Assembly (NCBI GenBank): GCA_017470905.1
Contig: JAFUXL010000012.1
Coordinates: forward strand, 1 to 64,000
DNA from: Ruminococcus sp.
Lineage (GTDB): Bacteria > Bacillota > Clostridia > Oscillospirales > Ruminococcaceae
Length of the DNA: 64,000 nt
Reading direction: 5' to 3'
Of this stretch, positions 42,198-52,120 are shown piece by piece. The notes below the pieces were generated by a model. That model ran no database searches, had not been told where the DNA came from, and saw nothing but the letters and a program-made list of their open reading frames with translations. Within the stretch, counting starts at the first letter, position 1. Each line of letters starts with the position of its first letter. A program made the translations under genes and the position numbers.

Positions 42198-43097
42198 ATG
42201 ATATATACAGTTACTTTTAATCCTGCCATAGATTATGTTGTGCATATTGAGGATATGAAAGAGGGGGCTGTGAACCGTTCTTCATATGAGGAAATGTATT
42301 TCGGCGGAAAGGGCATAAATGTTTCGGCAGTGCTGAAAGAACTTGGAGTATCTTCAAAGGCTCTGGGCTTTATTGCAGGCTTTACAGGCGAGGCTATAAA
42401 AGACGGTCTGGAAAAAAACGGCGTTGAAACCGATTTTGTCAGGCTTTTGTTGGGAAATTCAAGAATAAACGTCAAAATAAAATCGTCCCGTGAAACGGAA
42501 ATAAACGGTCAGGGTGCTTTCATAGACGACAATGCCCTGAATGAATTTTTTGAAAGGCTCGGTATGCTTGCGGACGGCGATGTTTTAATCCTTGCCGGGA
42601 GTATCCCGAAAAGTATGCCCGATGATATATACGAAAGAATACTCATGAAAATTTCCGACAGGGATATAAAAACCGTTGTCGATGCGGAAAAAAATCTGCT
42701 GATGAATACGCTTAAATACAAGCCCTTTCTCATAAAGCCGAACAATTACGAACTCGGCGAAATTTTCGGAACTGATATGAATACTATTGAGAAAACTGCC
42801 GGATATGCCCGTAAACTGCGTGAAATGGGGGCTGTGAACGTCCTTGTTTCAATGGCGGAAAAGGGTGCTTTGCTTGTTGACGAAAATAATAAACTGCATA
42901 TCTGCGGAGCGTGCAGGGGAGAGACAAAAAATTCCGTGGGAGCAGGCGACTCAATGATTGCAGGCTTTGTTGCAGGTTTAATGAACGGCGATTATGAATA
43001 TGCGCTGAAGCTCGGCACGGCTGCGGGCGGAGCAACGGCATTTTCGGAGGGACTTGCCGTGAGAGATAAAATATATGAGCTTATGAAACAGCTTTGA
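42198..43097 (+). CDS. fruK: 1-phosphofructokinase (PfkB family)
   Basis: Phosphorylates fructose 1-phosphate to fructose 1,6-bisphosphate. The 299-residue sugar kinase has the N-terminal TFNPAIDYVV typical of the FruK/LacC branch, GGKGINVSAVLKELG (PfkB signature 1), SGSIPKSMP-like AGSIPKSMPDD, the KPNNYEL motif and the anion-hole GAGDSMIAGF signature with catalytic Asp. It could also be a tagatose-6-phosphate kinase. No fructose PTS or FruR gene is next to it, which is unusual for fruK. Start ATG at 42198 with GGGGGAA upstream. Confidence 0.88.
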   Translation: MIYTVTFNPAIDYVVHIEDMKEGAVNRSSYEEMYFGGKGINVSAVLKELGVSSKALGFIAGFTGEAIKDGLEKNGVETDFVRLLLGNSRINVKIKSSRETEINGQGAFIDDNALNEFFERLGMLADGDVLILAGSIPKSMPDDIYERILMKISDRDIKTVVDAEKNLLMNTLKYKPFLIKPNNYELGEIFGTDMNTIEKTAGYARKLREMGAVNVLVSMAEKGALLVDENNKLHICGACRGETKNSVGAGDSMIAGFVAGLMNGDYEYALKLGTAAGGATAFSEGLAVRDKIYELMKQL

Positions 43098-43114
43098 TAT
43101 TATTTGTATTTGTA

Positions 43115-43143
43115 TTGATTTTTCTGTAAAAATATGTTATAAT
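43115..43143 (+). promoter_or_regulatory. Likely promoter of the zinc-ribbon/SH3-like gene
   Basis: TTGATT, 17 bp, TATAAT, with the transcription start expected about 10 bp before the start codon region. Confidence 0.65.
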
Positions 43144-43160
43144 AAGTTGAGGTGATGTAA

Positions 43161-44762
43161 ATGAAAGTATGTCCGAAATGCGGAATTGAAAATCTCGATG
43201 ACGCAAGGTTCTGCTTTTTCTGCGATTTTGATTTTTATGCAAACGCAGGCATAAATCTTAAAAAGCCGCAGCAAACGGCGGATAATTCCGCAAGCAGCAA
43301 TCCGAAAGCCCCCGTGAAAAAGCTCAGACCCGTGAGAAATTCAAATTCACAGACGGCTGAAATACCGATAATTCCATATCCGACTAATAACAGCACAGAC
43401 AATGCAAATAATAATACATACAATCCCTATCCGCCGCCGTATAATCCTCCTCCGCCCGAACAGCCGACAGATTACGGCGGTGATGAGGCTGAGGAGGAAA
43501 AATCCTCCTCAACACCGATTTTGATAGCTGTTATCGCACTTCTGATATGCGCCGTATGCATACTCATGTATATGCTCCTCATACAGAAAAAAATGAATGA
43601 GACTGTCGAAAACAGAAAGAATAATTTAAATTCCTCCGTTTCCGAACAAGTTATACCCGTTACACAGCAGACCACTTCGGAAACCACGACAGCAGTATCA
43701 ACAACAACTTCAACTTCCTCGACTTCTTCAAAATCTTCAACATCTTCAACAACGTCCGGTACTTCAAAAACCTCCAAAACCACGGCAGTATCAACATCGA
43801 CTACAGCTTCTTCAAAATCGGGAAAGACCACGGCTGCTTCCGCTTCGAGCAAATCCGGAGCCACAACAACAGTTACTTCCGCAGCGAGGAAAACCACTGC
43901 TGCAACCACTGCGCAAAAGCAGACTACCGTGACGACAACCGCCGCAAAGCCGAGTGTTTCCGTTTCCGCAGAGGTGACAGCCTGCAATATACACGGACGG
44001 ATAAATACAAATGGCGGAGTTGTTGCAAGCTTTGCTTCTTCGTATGTAGTTGACGGCGGAGATGTGAAGAAAGTCCGCAGCAGTCTCGGAAACAACTGGA
44101 ATGTTACTGCGGTAAACAGTTGTGTTTCGCACGGTGTAACGTGGTACGAAATTTATGATGCAGACGACAATGATTATTACGGCTGGGTGGATGGAAATTA
44201 TATTGATTTTACTTCTCCCCGTGAGACAAAGCTCTCCGTTACCGTCACACCATGTAATCTCAATGGTGTTATAAGAACATACGGCGGTACTGTTTCGGGA
44301 TATGCCTCGTCCTATGTAGTTGACGGCGGAAGTGCCGCAACAGTGAGGTCAAGCCTCGGCAACTGGAATATTAAAGCAGTAAATATCTGTTATTCAATGG
44401 GCGTAACATGGTATGAACTTTACGATGCAGATGACGGCGATTATTACGGCTGGGTAGATGCAGGCTATATTGATTTCAGTGTACCCCGTGAAACTCCCGT
44501 TCCCCAGAATAATTCCGTTTCCGTAACGCCCTGCAATTTCAGGGGAATTATAAACACAGGCGGCGGCACTGTTTCGGGATATGCCTCGTCCTATGTAGTT
44601 GACGGCGGAAGTGCCGCAACAGTGAGGTCAAGTCTCGGCAACTGGAATGTAATTGCGGTAAATACCTGTGTTTCGCACGGTATAACATGGTATGAGCTTT
44701 ATGATGCAGATGACGGCGATTATTACGGCTGGGTAGATGCAGGCTATATAAATTTCTCCTAA
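43161..44762 (+). CDS. Zinc-ribbon membrane protein with Ser/Thr linker and three SH3-like repeats
   Basis: A 533-residue protein of unknown function. Residues 4-21 form a zinc ribbon (CPKCG...CFFC). An Asn/Pro-rich cytoplasmic stretch leads to one membrane helix (about 118-140). An external linker very rich in Ser and Thr (about 165-265) follows, likely wall-spanning. The C-terminal 265 residues are three tandem repeats of about 80-90 residues, each beginning with a TPCN/TACN motif and containing SSYVVDGG, VRSSLGN, WNV, TWYE and YYGWVD; they look like bacterial SH3 domains that bind cell wall. Repeats 2 and 3 are almost identical in DNA. No catalytic domain is present, so it may be a wall sensor or anchor. 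Confidence 0.8.
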   Translation: MKVCPKCGIENLDDARFCFFCDFDFYANAGINLKKPQQTADNSASSNPKAPVKKLRPVRNSNSQTAEIPIIPYPTNNSTDNANNNTYNPYPPPYNPPPPEQPTDYGGDEAEEEKSSSTPILIAVIALLICAVCILMYMLLIQKKMNETVENRKNNLNSSVSEQVIPVTQQTTSETTTAVSTTTSTSSTSSKSSTSSTTSGTSKTSKTTAVSTSTTASSKSGKTTAASASSKSGATTTVTSAARKTTAATTAQKQTTVTTTAAKPSVSVSAEVTACNIHGRINTNGGVVASFASSYVVDGGDVKKVRSSLGNNWNVTAVNSCVSHGVTWYEIYDADDNDYYGWVDGNYIDFTSPRETKLSVTVTPCNLNGVIRTYGGTVSGYASSYVVDGGSAATVRSSLGNWNIKAVNICYSMGVTWYELYDADDGDYYGWVDAGYIDFSVPRETPVPQNNSVSVTPCNFRGIINTGGGTVSGYASSYVVDGGSAATVRSSLGNWNVIAVNTCVSHGITWYELYDADDGDYYGWVDAGYINFS

Positions 44763-44776
44763 TCTTTATTCCTTGA

Positions 44777-44812
44777 TTTTCCGTCCCTTGGTTAAGGGAC
44801 GGAAATTTTTCT
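44777..44812 (+). terminator. Terminator after the SH3-like gene
   Basis: Perfect stem TTCCGTCCCTT/AAGGGACGGAA with loop GGTT, then a T-run. Confidence 0.9.
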
Positions 44813-44881
44813 GCTCTTATCGAATGTTTGTTCTGATTATTTAGAACCTTTGTTCTGTTTGCGATTTATTTTATTTTTTGC

Positions 44882-44910
44882 TTGCTTTTTTTTATCATAT
44901 GTAGTATAAT
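44882..44910 (+). promoter_or_regulatory. Likely lon promoter
   Basis: TTGCTT, 17 bp, TATAAT. No CIRCE inverted repeat or CtsR-type heptad is visible nearby. Confidence 0.6.
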
Positions 44911-44994
44911 AGAATGTATCAGACGAAAAATATAATATCGCAGATATGCACAGCCTTTTATGGCTCTGCAAACAGAAAGAAATGTGGTGAAAAA

Positions 44995-47337
44995 ATGGAA
45001 CAGACTGTAAAAAGTGATAAAAATACCGAAAAAGACAACGTTTTGTATACCGTTGCCGTGAGAGGTCTTGTTGCATTTCCTAAAATGGTGATGCACTTCG
45101 ACATCGCAAGAGGCAGGTCTGTCAGGGCTATAGAAAAGGCTCTCAAAGAGGACGGCAGAATATTCCTCGTTACCCAGCATGAGACATATGTCGAAAACCC
45201 GAAATTTTCCGACCTCTATAAAGTCGGCGTAGTCGCCGAAATCAGACAGGTTCTCAAACTTCCCGACAACGTTATGAAAGTCCTCGTAGAGGGCGTTTAT
45301 AAGGCTAATCTTGTAAGACTTATTGACGGCGGAGATGTCCTTGAGGCTGAAATAAAACGTTCGCCTACATATTCAAGGGCAAAATATGACAAGGTTGAGG
45401 CAGAAGCCCTCGTGAGGTCTATAAAGGATATATTTGAAAAATATGCCTCCTATTTCCCGAAAATGCCGAATGAGCTTTTCACCTCCATTATGGGAGAGGA
45501 CGACCCCATAAAGCTCTTTGAAGCGATAACTTTCAATTGCAGTCTCAATTACAGGGATAAGCAGACCCTCCTCGAAGAAACCAATATCATAAATAAGCTT
45601 TCCGTACTCTATGCCTGTCTCACATCAGAGGTGGAAATTCTCGAACTCGAAAGCCTTATCAACGAACAGACCAAGAATATTATCGACAAGGGTCAGAAAG
45701 AATATTACCTCCGTGAACAGCTGAGGGTTATTCAGGAACAGCTCGGCGAGGAGGAAACTGACGAGTCGTATGAATATATCCGTGATATAATGGAGCTTAA
45801 GGTTGACGAAAAGAGCAAGGAAAAACTCCTCAAAGAGGCTGAAAAGCTTACAAAGCTGCCGCCCTCTGCTCAGGAGACTTTCGTCATTAAAAATTATCTC
45901 GATACAGTTATCGATTTGCCGTGGGGAAAATACAGCAAAGCCAAGCTTTCCATTGACAAGGCGGAGGACATTCTCGAAAAAGACCACTACGGTCTTAAAA
46001 AGGTCAAGGAACGCATACTCGAATTTCTTGCCGTCCATATGCTCAATCCCGAAATAAAAGGTCAGATTATCTGCCTTGCGGGACCTCCCGGTGTGGGCAA
46101 GACCTCCGTTGCCAAATCTGTCGCAAAGGCTATGGGAAGAAAATATGTAAGAGTATCCCTCGGCGGTGTGCGTGATGAGGCTGACATAAGAGGTCACAGG
46201 AAAACATATGTCGGTGCTATGCCCGGAAGAATTATCGCCGCACTACAGCAGGCAGGTACGGCTAATCCTCTTATCCTTTTCGATGAGATTGACAAGCTCT
46301 GCAGCGATATGAAAGGCGACCCCTCGTCCGCTATGCTCGAAGTCCTCGACAGCGAACAGAACAACGCTTTCAGAGACCACTTTATCGAAATTCCATTTGA
46401 TTTGAGCAAGGCGGTTTTCATTACCACTGCCAACAATATCGATACTATCCCGAAACCGCTTCTCGACAGAATGGAGCTTATCGAACTGCCGAGTTATACC
46501 GCAGAGGAGAAATTCCATATCGCAAAGGAACACCTTATTCCGAAACAGCTGAAGGAACACGGTCTTAAAGCCTCCCAGCTAAAATTCGATGACGATGCCA
46601 TTGACGATATTATCGCATATTACACGAGAGAAGCAGGTGTGCGTACACTTGAAAGAACCATTGCTTCCGTGTGCCGAAAGGCGGCAAGAAAAATCGCATC
46701 GGGCGAGGTCAAAAGACTTAAAGTCAAGATCAAGGATTTGCATGACCTCCTCGGCATTAAAAAATATATCTCCGACATACACTCAAAAAATGACCAGACG
46801 GGTGTTGTCAACGGTCTTGCATGGACTTCCGTTGGCGGTGTGATTATGCCGCTTGAAGTCATTGTCCTTGACGGTACGGGAAAGGTCGAAATTACAGGCT
46901 CTCTCGGCGATGTAATGAAAGAAAGTTCACGCATTGCCGTAAGCTATGTCAGGAGTATCGCCGATAAATACGGCATAAACAGGGATTTTTACAAGGAAAA
47001 CGACATACACATAAATGCCGTTGAGGGAGCAGTTCCGAAAGACGGACCCTCGGCAGGTGTCACTATGGTAACGGCTCTGGTTTCGGCTCTCTCGGACAGG
47101 AAAGTCCGTGCCGATGTCGCTATGACTGGCGAAATAACACTTCACGGCAAGGTACTCCCCATAGGCGGTCTCAGAGAAAAGACTATGGCGGCTTATAAGG
47201 CAGGTATAAAAACCGTTGTAATCCCTGCCGACAATAAGCCCGACCTCGAAGAAGTTGATGATGCGGTTAAGAATGCCGTTGATTTTGTGTGTGCCGAAAC
47301 TCTTGAAGATGTTCTCGATACTGCACTTGTTAAATAA
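44995..47337 (+). CDS. lon: ATP-dependent protease La (Lon)
   Basis: Cytoplasmic AAA+ Ser-Lys protease for damaged and regulatory proteins. The 780-residue protein has the N-terminal substrate domain (about 15-210), a coiled-coil (about 215-300), Walker A GPPGVGKT at 363-370, Walker B ILFDEIDK and the C-terminal protease domain with Ser686 (DGPSAG) and Lys729 (GGLREK) as the catalytic dyad. I choose the ATG at 44995 after GGTGAAA, where the family N-terminus begins; an earlier in-frame ATG at 44914 would add 27 unconserved residues. engB follows after two GC hairpins, a common neighbour in Firmicutes. Confidence 0.96.
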   Translation: MEQTVKSDKNTEKDNVLYTVAVRGLVAFPKMVMHFDIARGRSVRAIEKALKEDGRIFLVTQHETYVENPKFSDLYKVGVVAEIRQVLKLPDNVMKVLVEGVYKANLVRLIDGGDVLEAEIKRSPTYSRAKYDKVEAEALVRSIKDIFEKYASYFPKMPNELFTSIMGEDDPIKLFEAITFNCSLNYRDKQTLLEETNIINKLSVLYACLTSEVEILELESLINEQTKNIIDKGQKEYYLREQLRVIQEQLGEEETDESYEYIRDIMELKVDEKSKEKLLKEAEKLTKLPPSAQETFVIKNYLDTVIDLPWGKYSKAKLSIDKAEDILEKDHYGLKKVKERILEFLAVHMLNPEIKGQIICLAGPPGVGKTSVAKSVAKAMGRKYVRVSLGGVRDEADIRGHRKTYVGAMPGRIIAALQQAGTANPLILFDEIDKLCSDMKGDPSSAMLEVLDSEQNNAFRDHFIEIPFDLSKAVFITTANNIDTIPKPLLDRMELIELPSYTAEEKFHIAKEHLIPKQLKEHGLKASQLKFDDDAIDDIIAYYTREAGVRTLERTIASVCRKAARKIASGEVKRLKVKIKDLHDLLGIKKYISDIHSKNDQTGVVNGLAWTSVGGVIMPLEVIVLDGTGKVEITGSLGDVMKESSRIAVSYVRSIADKYGINRDFYKENDIHINAVEGAVPKDGPSAGVTMVTALVSALSDRKVRADVAMTGEITLHGKVLPIGGLREKTMAAYKAGIKTVVIPADNKPDLEEVDDAVKNAVDFVCAETLEDVLDTALVK

Positions 47338-47346
47338 TAATATATT

Positions 47347-47418
47347 TATTCCTTCGCCTGTGCGGAGGGATATATTAAAATTGTTTAATATTTATTCCTC
47401 CGCTTTTGCGGAGGGATA
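47347..47418. repeat. Two tandem family 2 hairpins between lon and engB
   Basis: Two related hairpins, 47347-47372 (TATTCCTTCGC/GCGGAGGGATA) and 47392-47418 (TATTCCTCCGC/GCGGAGGGATA, loop TTTT), separated by an AT-rich stretch. Confidence 0.7.
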
Positions 47419-47478
47419 AATTAAGCCGGTTTCTGTCGTTCGGACGGAAAATATATAACTGCAAAGACAGGTGATAAT

Positions 47479-48087
47479 ATGAAACTTAATTACAATAAGG
47501 CGGAATATGTCGCTTCATACGGAACATTTTCACAGATACCCCCGTGCGACAGAATTGAAATAGCCTTTGCAGGTCATTCAAATGTTGGTAAATCCACACT
47601 TATAAATAAAATTTTTAACAGAAAAAACCTCGCAAGAGTAAGCTCCGTCCCCGGAAAGACCGCTACCATAAATTTCTACGGTCTTGAAAATATCTTCTTT
47701 GCGGATTTGCCCGGCTACGGCTACGCTAAAGTTTCAAAATCCGAAAAGGAACGCTGGGCTGGGCTTATCGAGGGCTATCTCTCCTCCGACAGGGATATAA
47801 GGCTTGTTTTTATGCTTGTCGATATGCGTCATGCCCCCACAAAGGACGATGTGCATATGATAAATTATCTGATTGATGCCGAAATGCCCTTTGTCCTCGT
47901 TCTGACCAAGGCTGACAAGCTTAAAAAAAACGAAAGATTAAAGCGCATGGAAGCTTTTAAATCCGAAATTCCGTGCTTTGAAGAAATCCATGTCATTCCC
48001 TTTTCCTCCGTCACTTTCGAGGGAGTTGAGGAACTGAGGGAAATTGTTGAGGATATTGCAGACGACAATGATGTCGCTGATGAATAA
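47479..48087 (+). CDS. engB: Ribosome biogenesis GTPase EngB/YsxC
   Basis: Essential GTPase needed for large-subunit assembly. The 202-residue protein has G1 GHSNVGKST, G3 DLPGYGYAKV (the DxPGYGYA signature of this group), G4 TKAD and G5 SSV. The ATG at 47479 follows AGGTGAT. It lies between lon and lysA, 23 bp before lysA; the lon-engB order is conserved in many Firmicutes. Confidence 0.95.
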   Translation: MKLNYNKAEYVASYGTFSQIPPCDRIEIAFAGHSNVGKSTLINKIFNRKNLARVSSVPGKTATINFYGLENIFFADLPGYGYAKVSKSEKERWAGLIEGYLSSDRDIRLVFMLVDMRHAPTKDDVHMINYLIDAEMPFVLVLTKADKLKKNERLKRMEAFKSEIPCFEEIHVIPFSSVTFEGVEELREIVEDIADDNDVADE

Positions 48088-48110
48088 TTACATACGAAAG
48101 GAAGTATAAA

Positions 48111-49409
48111 ATGTTTGTATCCGAAAATTTAACCGTGAATGAAAAAGGCAGGCTTGCAATAGGCGGTGTCGATACCGTTGAGCTTGCAGAAAATTACGGT
48201 ACTCCGCTCTATGTAATGGACGAGCAGATGATAAGAAAAAATCTCCGCCGTTTCCATGAGAGTATGCAGAAATTCTATGACGGCAAGGGGCTTGTATGCT
48301 ACGCAAGCAAGGCTTTTTCATGCATGGAGATGTGCCGCATTGTCGCAAGTGAGGGTGACGGTCTTGATGTGGTTTCGATAGGCGAACTCTATACCGCCCT
48401 CAAAGCAGGTTTCCCTGTGGAGAAAATCGGTTTCCACGGCAACAACAAAACCGATGAGGAGCTTAAATTCGCTGTGGAAAATAATGTCGGTCATATTATT
48501 GTCGATAATATCAGCGAACTGAACCGCCTTGAAATTATTGCCGCCGATTTGAACAAAAAGCCCGATATTCTCTTCCGCATAAAGCCTGGAATTGACGCTC
48601 ACACACATAATTTTGTAAAGACAGGTCAGATTGACAGCAAATTCGGTTTCGCTCTTGAAACAGGTGAGGCTTTCACCGCCGTAAAAGAAGCAATAAACTG
48701 CAAAAACCTTAACCTTACGGGTCTGCACTGCCATATCGGTTCGCAGATTTTCGATATTTCTCCCTTTGAGGAGGCGGCAAGGGTTATGCTCGCCTTTATT
48801 GCTAAAATCAGGAATGAACTCGGATATGAAATAAAGGGTCTTAACCTCGGCGGCGGTTTCGGCATAAAATACCTCAATTCCGATGACCCCCAGCCCTTTG
48901 AAAATTACCTCGAAAAAGTCTCAAAGGTGATTAATGAAGAATGTGAAAGACTGAATATTTCCCGTCCGTTTATCTATATCGAGCCGGGTCGCTCCGTTGC
49001 CGCTCCTGCCGGTATTACGCTCTATACCGTTGGTGCAAGAAAGGAAATCCCCGATATAAGAACTTATATTTCCGTTGACGGTGGCATGGCGGACAGTCCG
49101 AGGTATATCCTCTATCAGTCGCAGTATGAGGCGATTGTCGCAAACAAGGCAAGTCAGAAACGCTCCGAAAGAGTTACTATCGCAGGAAAATGCTGTGAAA
49201 GCGGCGACTTAATCGGCGAGAATATGCCACTCCAGCACGCCGAAACAGGAGATATAATCGCTGTCTGCGCTACAGGTGCTTATAATTACTCAATGTCAAG
49301 CAATTACAACAGACTTCAAAAGCCTGCTGTCGTTTTCGTAAATAACGGTGAGGCAAGAATTGCCGTTAAACGTGAAACTCTTGATGATATTATCAGAAAT
49401 GATGTCTGA
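48111..49409 (+). CDS. lysA: Diaminopimelate decarboxylase
   Basis: PLP enzyme that makes L-lysine from meso-diaminopimelate, the last step of lysine synthesis. The 432-residue protein has a fold III barrel with the PLP-binding Lys67 in YASKA, HGNNKTDEEL, the glycine-rich phosphate site LNLGGGFGIKY, the PGRSVAAPAG segment (substrate Arg) and the C-terminal CCESGD catalytic Cys loop. ATG at 48111 after AAAGGAAG. There is no lysine riboswitch in the 23-bp gap. Its stop overlaps the start of the next gene by one base (TGATG). Confidence 0.95.
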   Translation: MFVSENLTVNEKGRLAIGGVDTVELAENYGTPLYVMDEQMIRKNLRRFHESMQKFYDGKGLVCYASKAFSCMEMCRIVASEGDGLDVVSIGELYTALKAGFPVEKIGFHGNNKTDEELKFAVENNVGHIIVDNISELNRLEIIAADLNKKPDILFRIKPGIDAHTHNFVKTGQIDSKFGFALETGEAFTAVKEAINCKNLNLTGLHCHIGSQIFDISPFEEAARVMLAFIAKIRNELGYEIKGLNLGGGFGIKYLNSDDPQPFENYLEKVSKVINEECERLNISRPFIYIEPGRSVAAPAGITLYTVGARKEIPDIRTYISVDGGMADSPRYILYQSQYEAIVANKASQKRSERVTIAGKCCESGDLIGENMPLQHAETGDIIAVCATGAYNYSMSSNYNRLQKPAVVFVNNGEARIAVKRETLDDIIRNDV

Positions 49410-49963
49410 TGAAAAAAATTAAAGACTTTTTTCGGATTGTTTTCCTGATTTTCTGGTTTTTGTTGCAGACTGTTTTCAAGCCTGTCATAATTATTCTGCT
49501 TTTCTGGTTAATTTCTTTTGCTGTCGGATTTTTTACAGGGAGTGCGAGAATTACAATAGTTATCTGGTGCCTCGGTATGCTTGTCATGAGCCTGATACTT
49601 ATAATTCCACGCTGTAAAGAATTAATAAGTGATATTTTTATAATCAAAAAAGGCTTTAAGTATGTCGGTATCTGTAACGGTATGACGAGACCTTTCAAGG
49701 GGGCAAGTTATTTGAATGTTACATGGACTGACAATAATAATCATGAGCATACACACACATTCAATGCGACAGACAATAAGAATAAATATCCGCATGATGT
49801 GAATGTTTATGCTTATGATAATATAATGAATCTTACTAATCTCGGCTGGCGGACTGTCGTTAAAGATGTCGGCTATGTGCTTTTGTTTATGCCGTTTTTT
49901 ATTCTTTCTGTGGTACTGATTATTTTTGCAGTTAAGGATATTATCAAAAATGGACTTGTATAA
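49409..49963 (+). CDS. Membrane protein of unknown function
   Basis: A 184-residue protein with two membrane helices near the N-terminus (about 8-40 as one long hydrophobic hairpin and 48-68), a soluble middle part (about 75-145) with HEHTHTFNATDN, a beta-rich stretch like a DUF3592-type fold (SYLNVTWTDNN and a Tyr/Val-rich strand), and a last helix (about 153-175). DUF3592-like proteins share this arrangement, but I am not sure. The start ATG overlaps the lysA stop by one base, so it is translationally coupled. No functional tie to lysine synthesis is apparent. Confidence 0.75.
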   Translation: MKKIKDFFRIVFLIFWFLLQTVFKPVIIILLFWLISFAVGFFTGSARITIVIWCLGMLVMSLILIIPRCKELISDIFIIKKGFKYVGICNGMTRPFKGASYLNVTWTDNNNHEHTHTFNATDNKNKYPHDVNVYAYDNIMNLTNLGWRTVVKDVGYVLLFMPFFILSVVLIIFAVKDIIKNGLV

Positions 49964-49969
49964 TTTTTT

Positions 49970-50003
49970 ATCTCTCTGTTCAGACAGGGAGATTATTTTT
50001 TGT
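49970..50003 (+). terminator. Terminator after the lysA operon
   Basis: Stem ATCTCTCTGT/ACAGGGAGAT (one G-T pair) with loop TCAG, followed by TTATTTTTTG. Confidence 0.85.
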
Positions 50004-50035
50004 TTTGTTGTACTAACAAATACTTTGTTTAAATC

Positions 50036-50064
50036 TTGACAAAGTAAGCGAAATGTTGTAAAAT
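50036..50064 (+). promoter_or_regulatory. Aconitase promoter
   Basis: TTGACA, 17 bp, TAAAAT, about 30 bp before the start codon. Confidence 0.7.
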
Positions 50065-50095
50065 TAAAGTATATATTTAGAAAGGAATGATTTCT

Positions 50096-52033
50096 ATGGG
50101 TTTAACTCTTACTGAAAAAATCTTAAAGGCTCATCTCGTTGACGGTGAGTACGTAAAGGGTCAGGAAATCGGCATAAAAATCGACCAGACCCTCACGCAG
50201 GACGCTACGGGTACTATGGCTTATCTCGAATTTGAGGCTATGGGCGTTCCCAGAGTAAAGACCGAAAAAAGTGTCGCTTATATCGACCATAATACTCTCC
50301 AGAGCGGCTTTGAAAATGCTGACGACCACCGCTTTATCGGAAGTGTTGCCAAAAAGCATGGCATTTATTTCTCACGTCCCGGAAACGGTATCTGCCATCA
50401 GGTTCATCTCGAAAGGTTTGGTATACCCGGAAAAACTCTTATCGGCTCGGACAGCCATACCCCTACGGGCGGCGGTATCGGTATGATTGCTATCGGCGCA
50501 GGCGGTCTTGATGTCGCTGTTGCCATGGGCGGCGGTGCTTATTACATAACCTGCCCCAAGGTCGTTAAGGTTAATCTCACAGGCAGGCTCAGTCCATGGG
50601 TTTCCGCCAAGGACGTTATCCTTGAAGTCTTAAAGAGAATGTCCGTCAAGGGCGGTGTCGGAAAGGTTATCGAATATGTCGGCGAGGGCGTTAAAACTCT
50701 CTCCGTTCCCGAAAGGGCTACTATTACCAACATGGGCGCAGAACTCGGTGCTACCACTTCGATTTTCCCCTCGGATGAAATTACAAGGCAGTTCCTCAAA
50801 GCTCAGAAGCGTGAGGAGGTATGGCAGCCCCTTGCCGCTGATGATGATGCCGTTTACGATGAGGAACTCAATATCAACCTCAGTGAACTCGTTCCGCTTG
50901 CGGCTTGTCCTCATTCTCCCGATAATGTCAAGAGCGCTGAGGAAATAGGAAAGCTTAAAATTGACCAGGTTTGTATCGGTTCATGTACCAATTCTTCGCT
51001 CCTCGATATGCTCAAAGTCGCTCATATCCTTAAAGGCAAGACCGTTCACCCCGATGTTTCACTTGCTATCGCTCCCGGTTCAAAGCAGGTTCTCAATATG
51101 ATGGCGCAGAACGGCGCATTGTCAGTTCTTATTGATGCGGGCGCAAGAATACTCGAAAGTGCCTGCGGTCCCTGTATCGGTATGGGTCAGTCTCCCAATT
51201 CAAAGGGTATTTCTCTGCGTACCTTCAACAGAAATTTCGAGGGACGCAGCGGAACCAAGGACGGTCAGATTTATCTCGTATCCCCTGAAATGGCTGCTGT
51301 TTCGGCTATTAACGGCTATCTCACAGACCCCAGAGAACTCGGCGAAATGCCCGATTTCAAGCTTCCCGAAGAGTTTACAATCAACGACAATATGGTTGTT
51401 CCCCCTGCAAGCGTTGAGGATATGGACAGCGTTGAGATTTTGAGAGGTCCCAATATAAAGCCCTATCCCGAAACCTCTCCGCTCCTCGAAACAATTGACG
51501 CTCCCGTTTCTCTCAAGGTCGGCGACAATATCACTACCGACCATATCATGCCCGCAGGTGCAAAAATTCTTCCTCTCCGTTCAAATATCCCGAAAATTTC
51601 ACAGTACTGCTTTGCCGTATGCGATGAAAGCTTCCCGAAGAGAGCCGAAAGACTCGGCAAGAGCATTATTGTCGGCGGTTCAAACTACGGTCAGGGTTCT
51701 TCAAGAGAACACGCTGCTCTCGCTCCGCTTTATCTCGGCGTAAAGGCTGTTCTCGTCAAATCGTTCGCAAGAATACACCGTGCAAATCTCATCAATGCAG
51801 GTATTCTTCCCCTTACTTTCGTCAACGAGGCTGACTATGACAAGATTGATGAGGGAGATATTCTCCTCCTCTCCGATGTCAGAAAGGCTGTAGAAAACGG
51901 TCAGACACAGCTTACCGTCCTCGACAAGACAAACGGCACGGAAATTCCCGTACTCTGTGAGCTTTCGGGACGTACTAAGGATATTATGCTCGCAGGCGGT
52001 CTGCTCGACTTCACAAGAGAGAGCATGAAATAA
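50096..52033 (+). CDS. acnA: Aconitate hydratase
   Basis: [4Fe-4S] enzyme that interconverts citrate and isocitrate. The 645-residue protein is the short monomeric type found in Clostridia and archaea. Fe-S ligands are Cys297 (GSCTNSS), Cys357 and Cys360 (ACGPCIGMG). The swivel domain has GSNYGQGSSREHAA near residue 530. Other landmarks are DQTLTQDATGT and GSDSHTPTGGG. The ATG at 50096 is 9 nt after AAAGGA. It opens a run of genes for citrate to 2-oxoglutarate conversion; icd follows after two small genes. No citrate synthase is in the window. Confidence 0.94.
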   Translation: MGLTLTEKILKAHLVDGEYVKGQEIGIKIDQTLTQDATGTMAYLEFEAMGVPRVKTEKSVAYIDHNTLQSGFENADDHRFIGSVAKKHGIYFSRPGNGICHQVHLERFGIPGKTLIGSDSHTPTGGGIGMIAIGAGGLDVAVAMGGGAYYITCPKVVKVNLTGRLSPWVSAKDVILEVLKRMSVKGGVGKVIEYVGEGVKTLSVPERATITNMGAELGATTSIFPSDEITRQFLKAQKREEVWQPLAADDDAVYDEELNINLSELVPLAACPHSPDNVKSAEEIGKLKIDQVCIGSCTNSSLLDMLKVAHILKGKTVHPDVSLAIAPGSKQVLNMMAQNGALSVLIDAGARILESACGPCIGMGQSPNSKGISLRTFNRNFEGRSGTKDGQIYLVSPEMAAVSAINGYLTDPRELGEMPDFKLPEEFTINDNMVVPPASVEDMDSVEILRGPNIKPYPETSPLLETIDAPVSLKVGDNITTDHIMPAGAKILPLRSNIPKISQYCFAVCDESFPKRAERLGKSIIVGGSNYGQGSSREHAALAPLYLGVKAVLVKSFARIHRANLINAGILPLTFVNEADYDKIDEGDILLLSDVRKAVENGQTQLTVLDKTNGTEIPVLCELSGRTKDIMLAGGLLDFTRESMK

Positions 52034-52068
52034 AATATCAGACTTTGATTTAGCAAGTTTAAAATCCT

Positions 52069-52095
52069 GTTTCCTCCGCCTGTGGCGCAGGAGAC
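52069..52095. repeat. Family 2 hairpin after aconitase
   Basis: Near-perfect inverted repeat GTTTCCTCCGCC/GGCGCAGGAGAC with loop TGT and flanking AAAGACAAAT, as in other copies. Confidence 0.7.
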
Positions 52096-52120
52096 AAAGA
52101 CAAATAAAAAGGAGGCAGCA

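Noticed and set aside
48088..48110. Lysine riboswitch before lysA
   Set aside because: The gap is only 23 bp and the gene is inside an operon.
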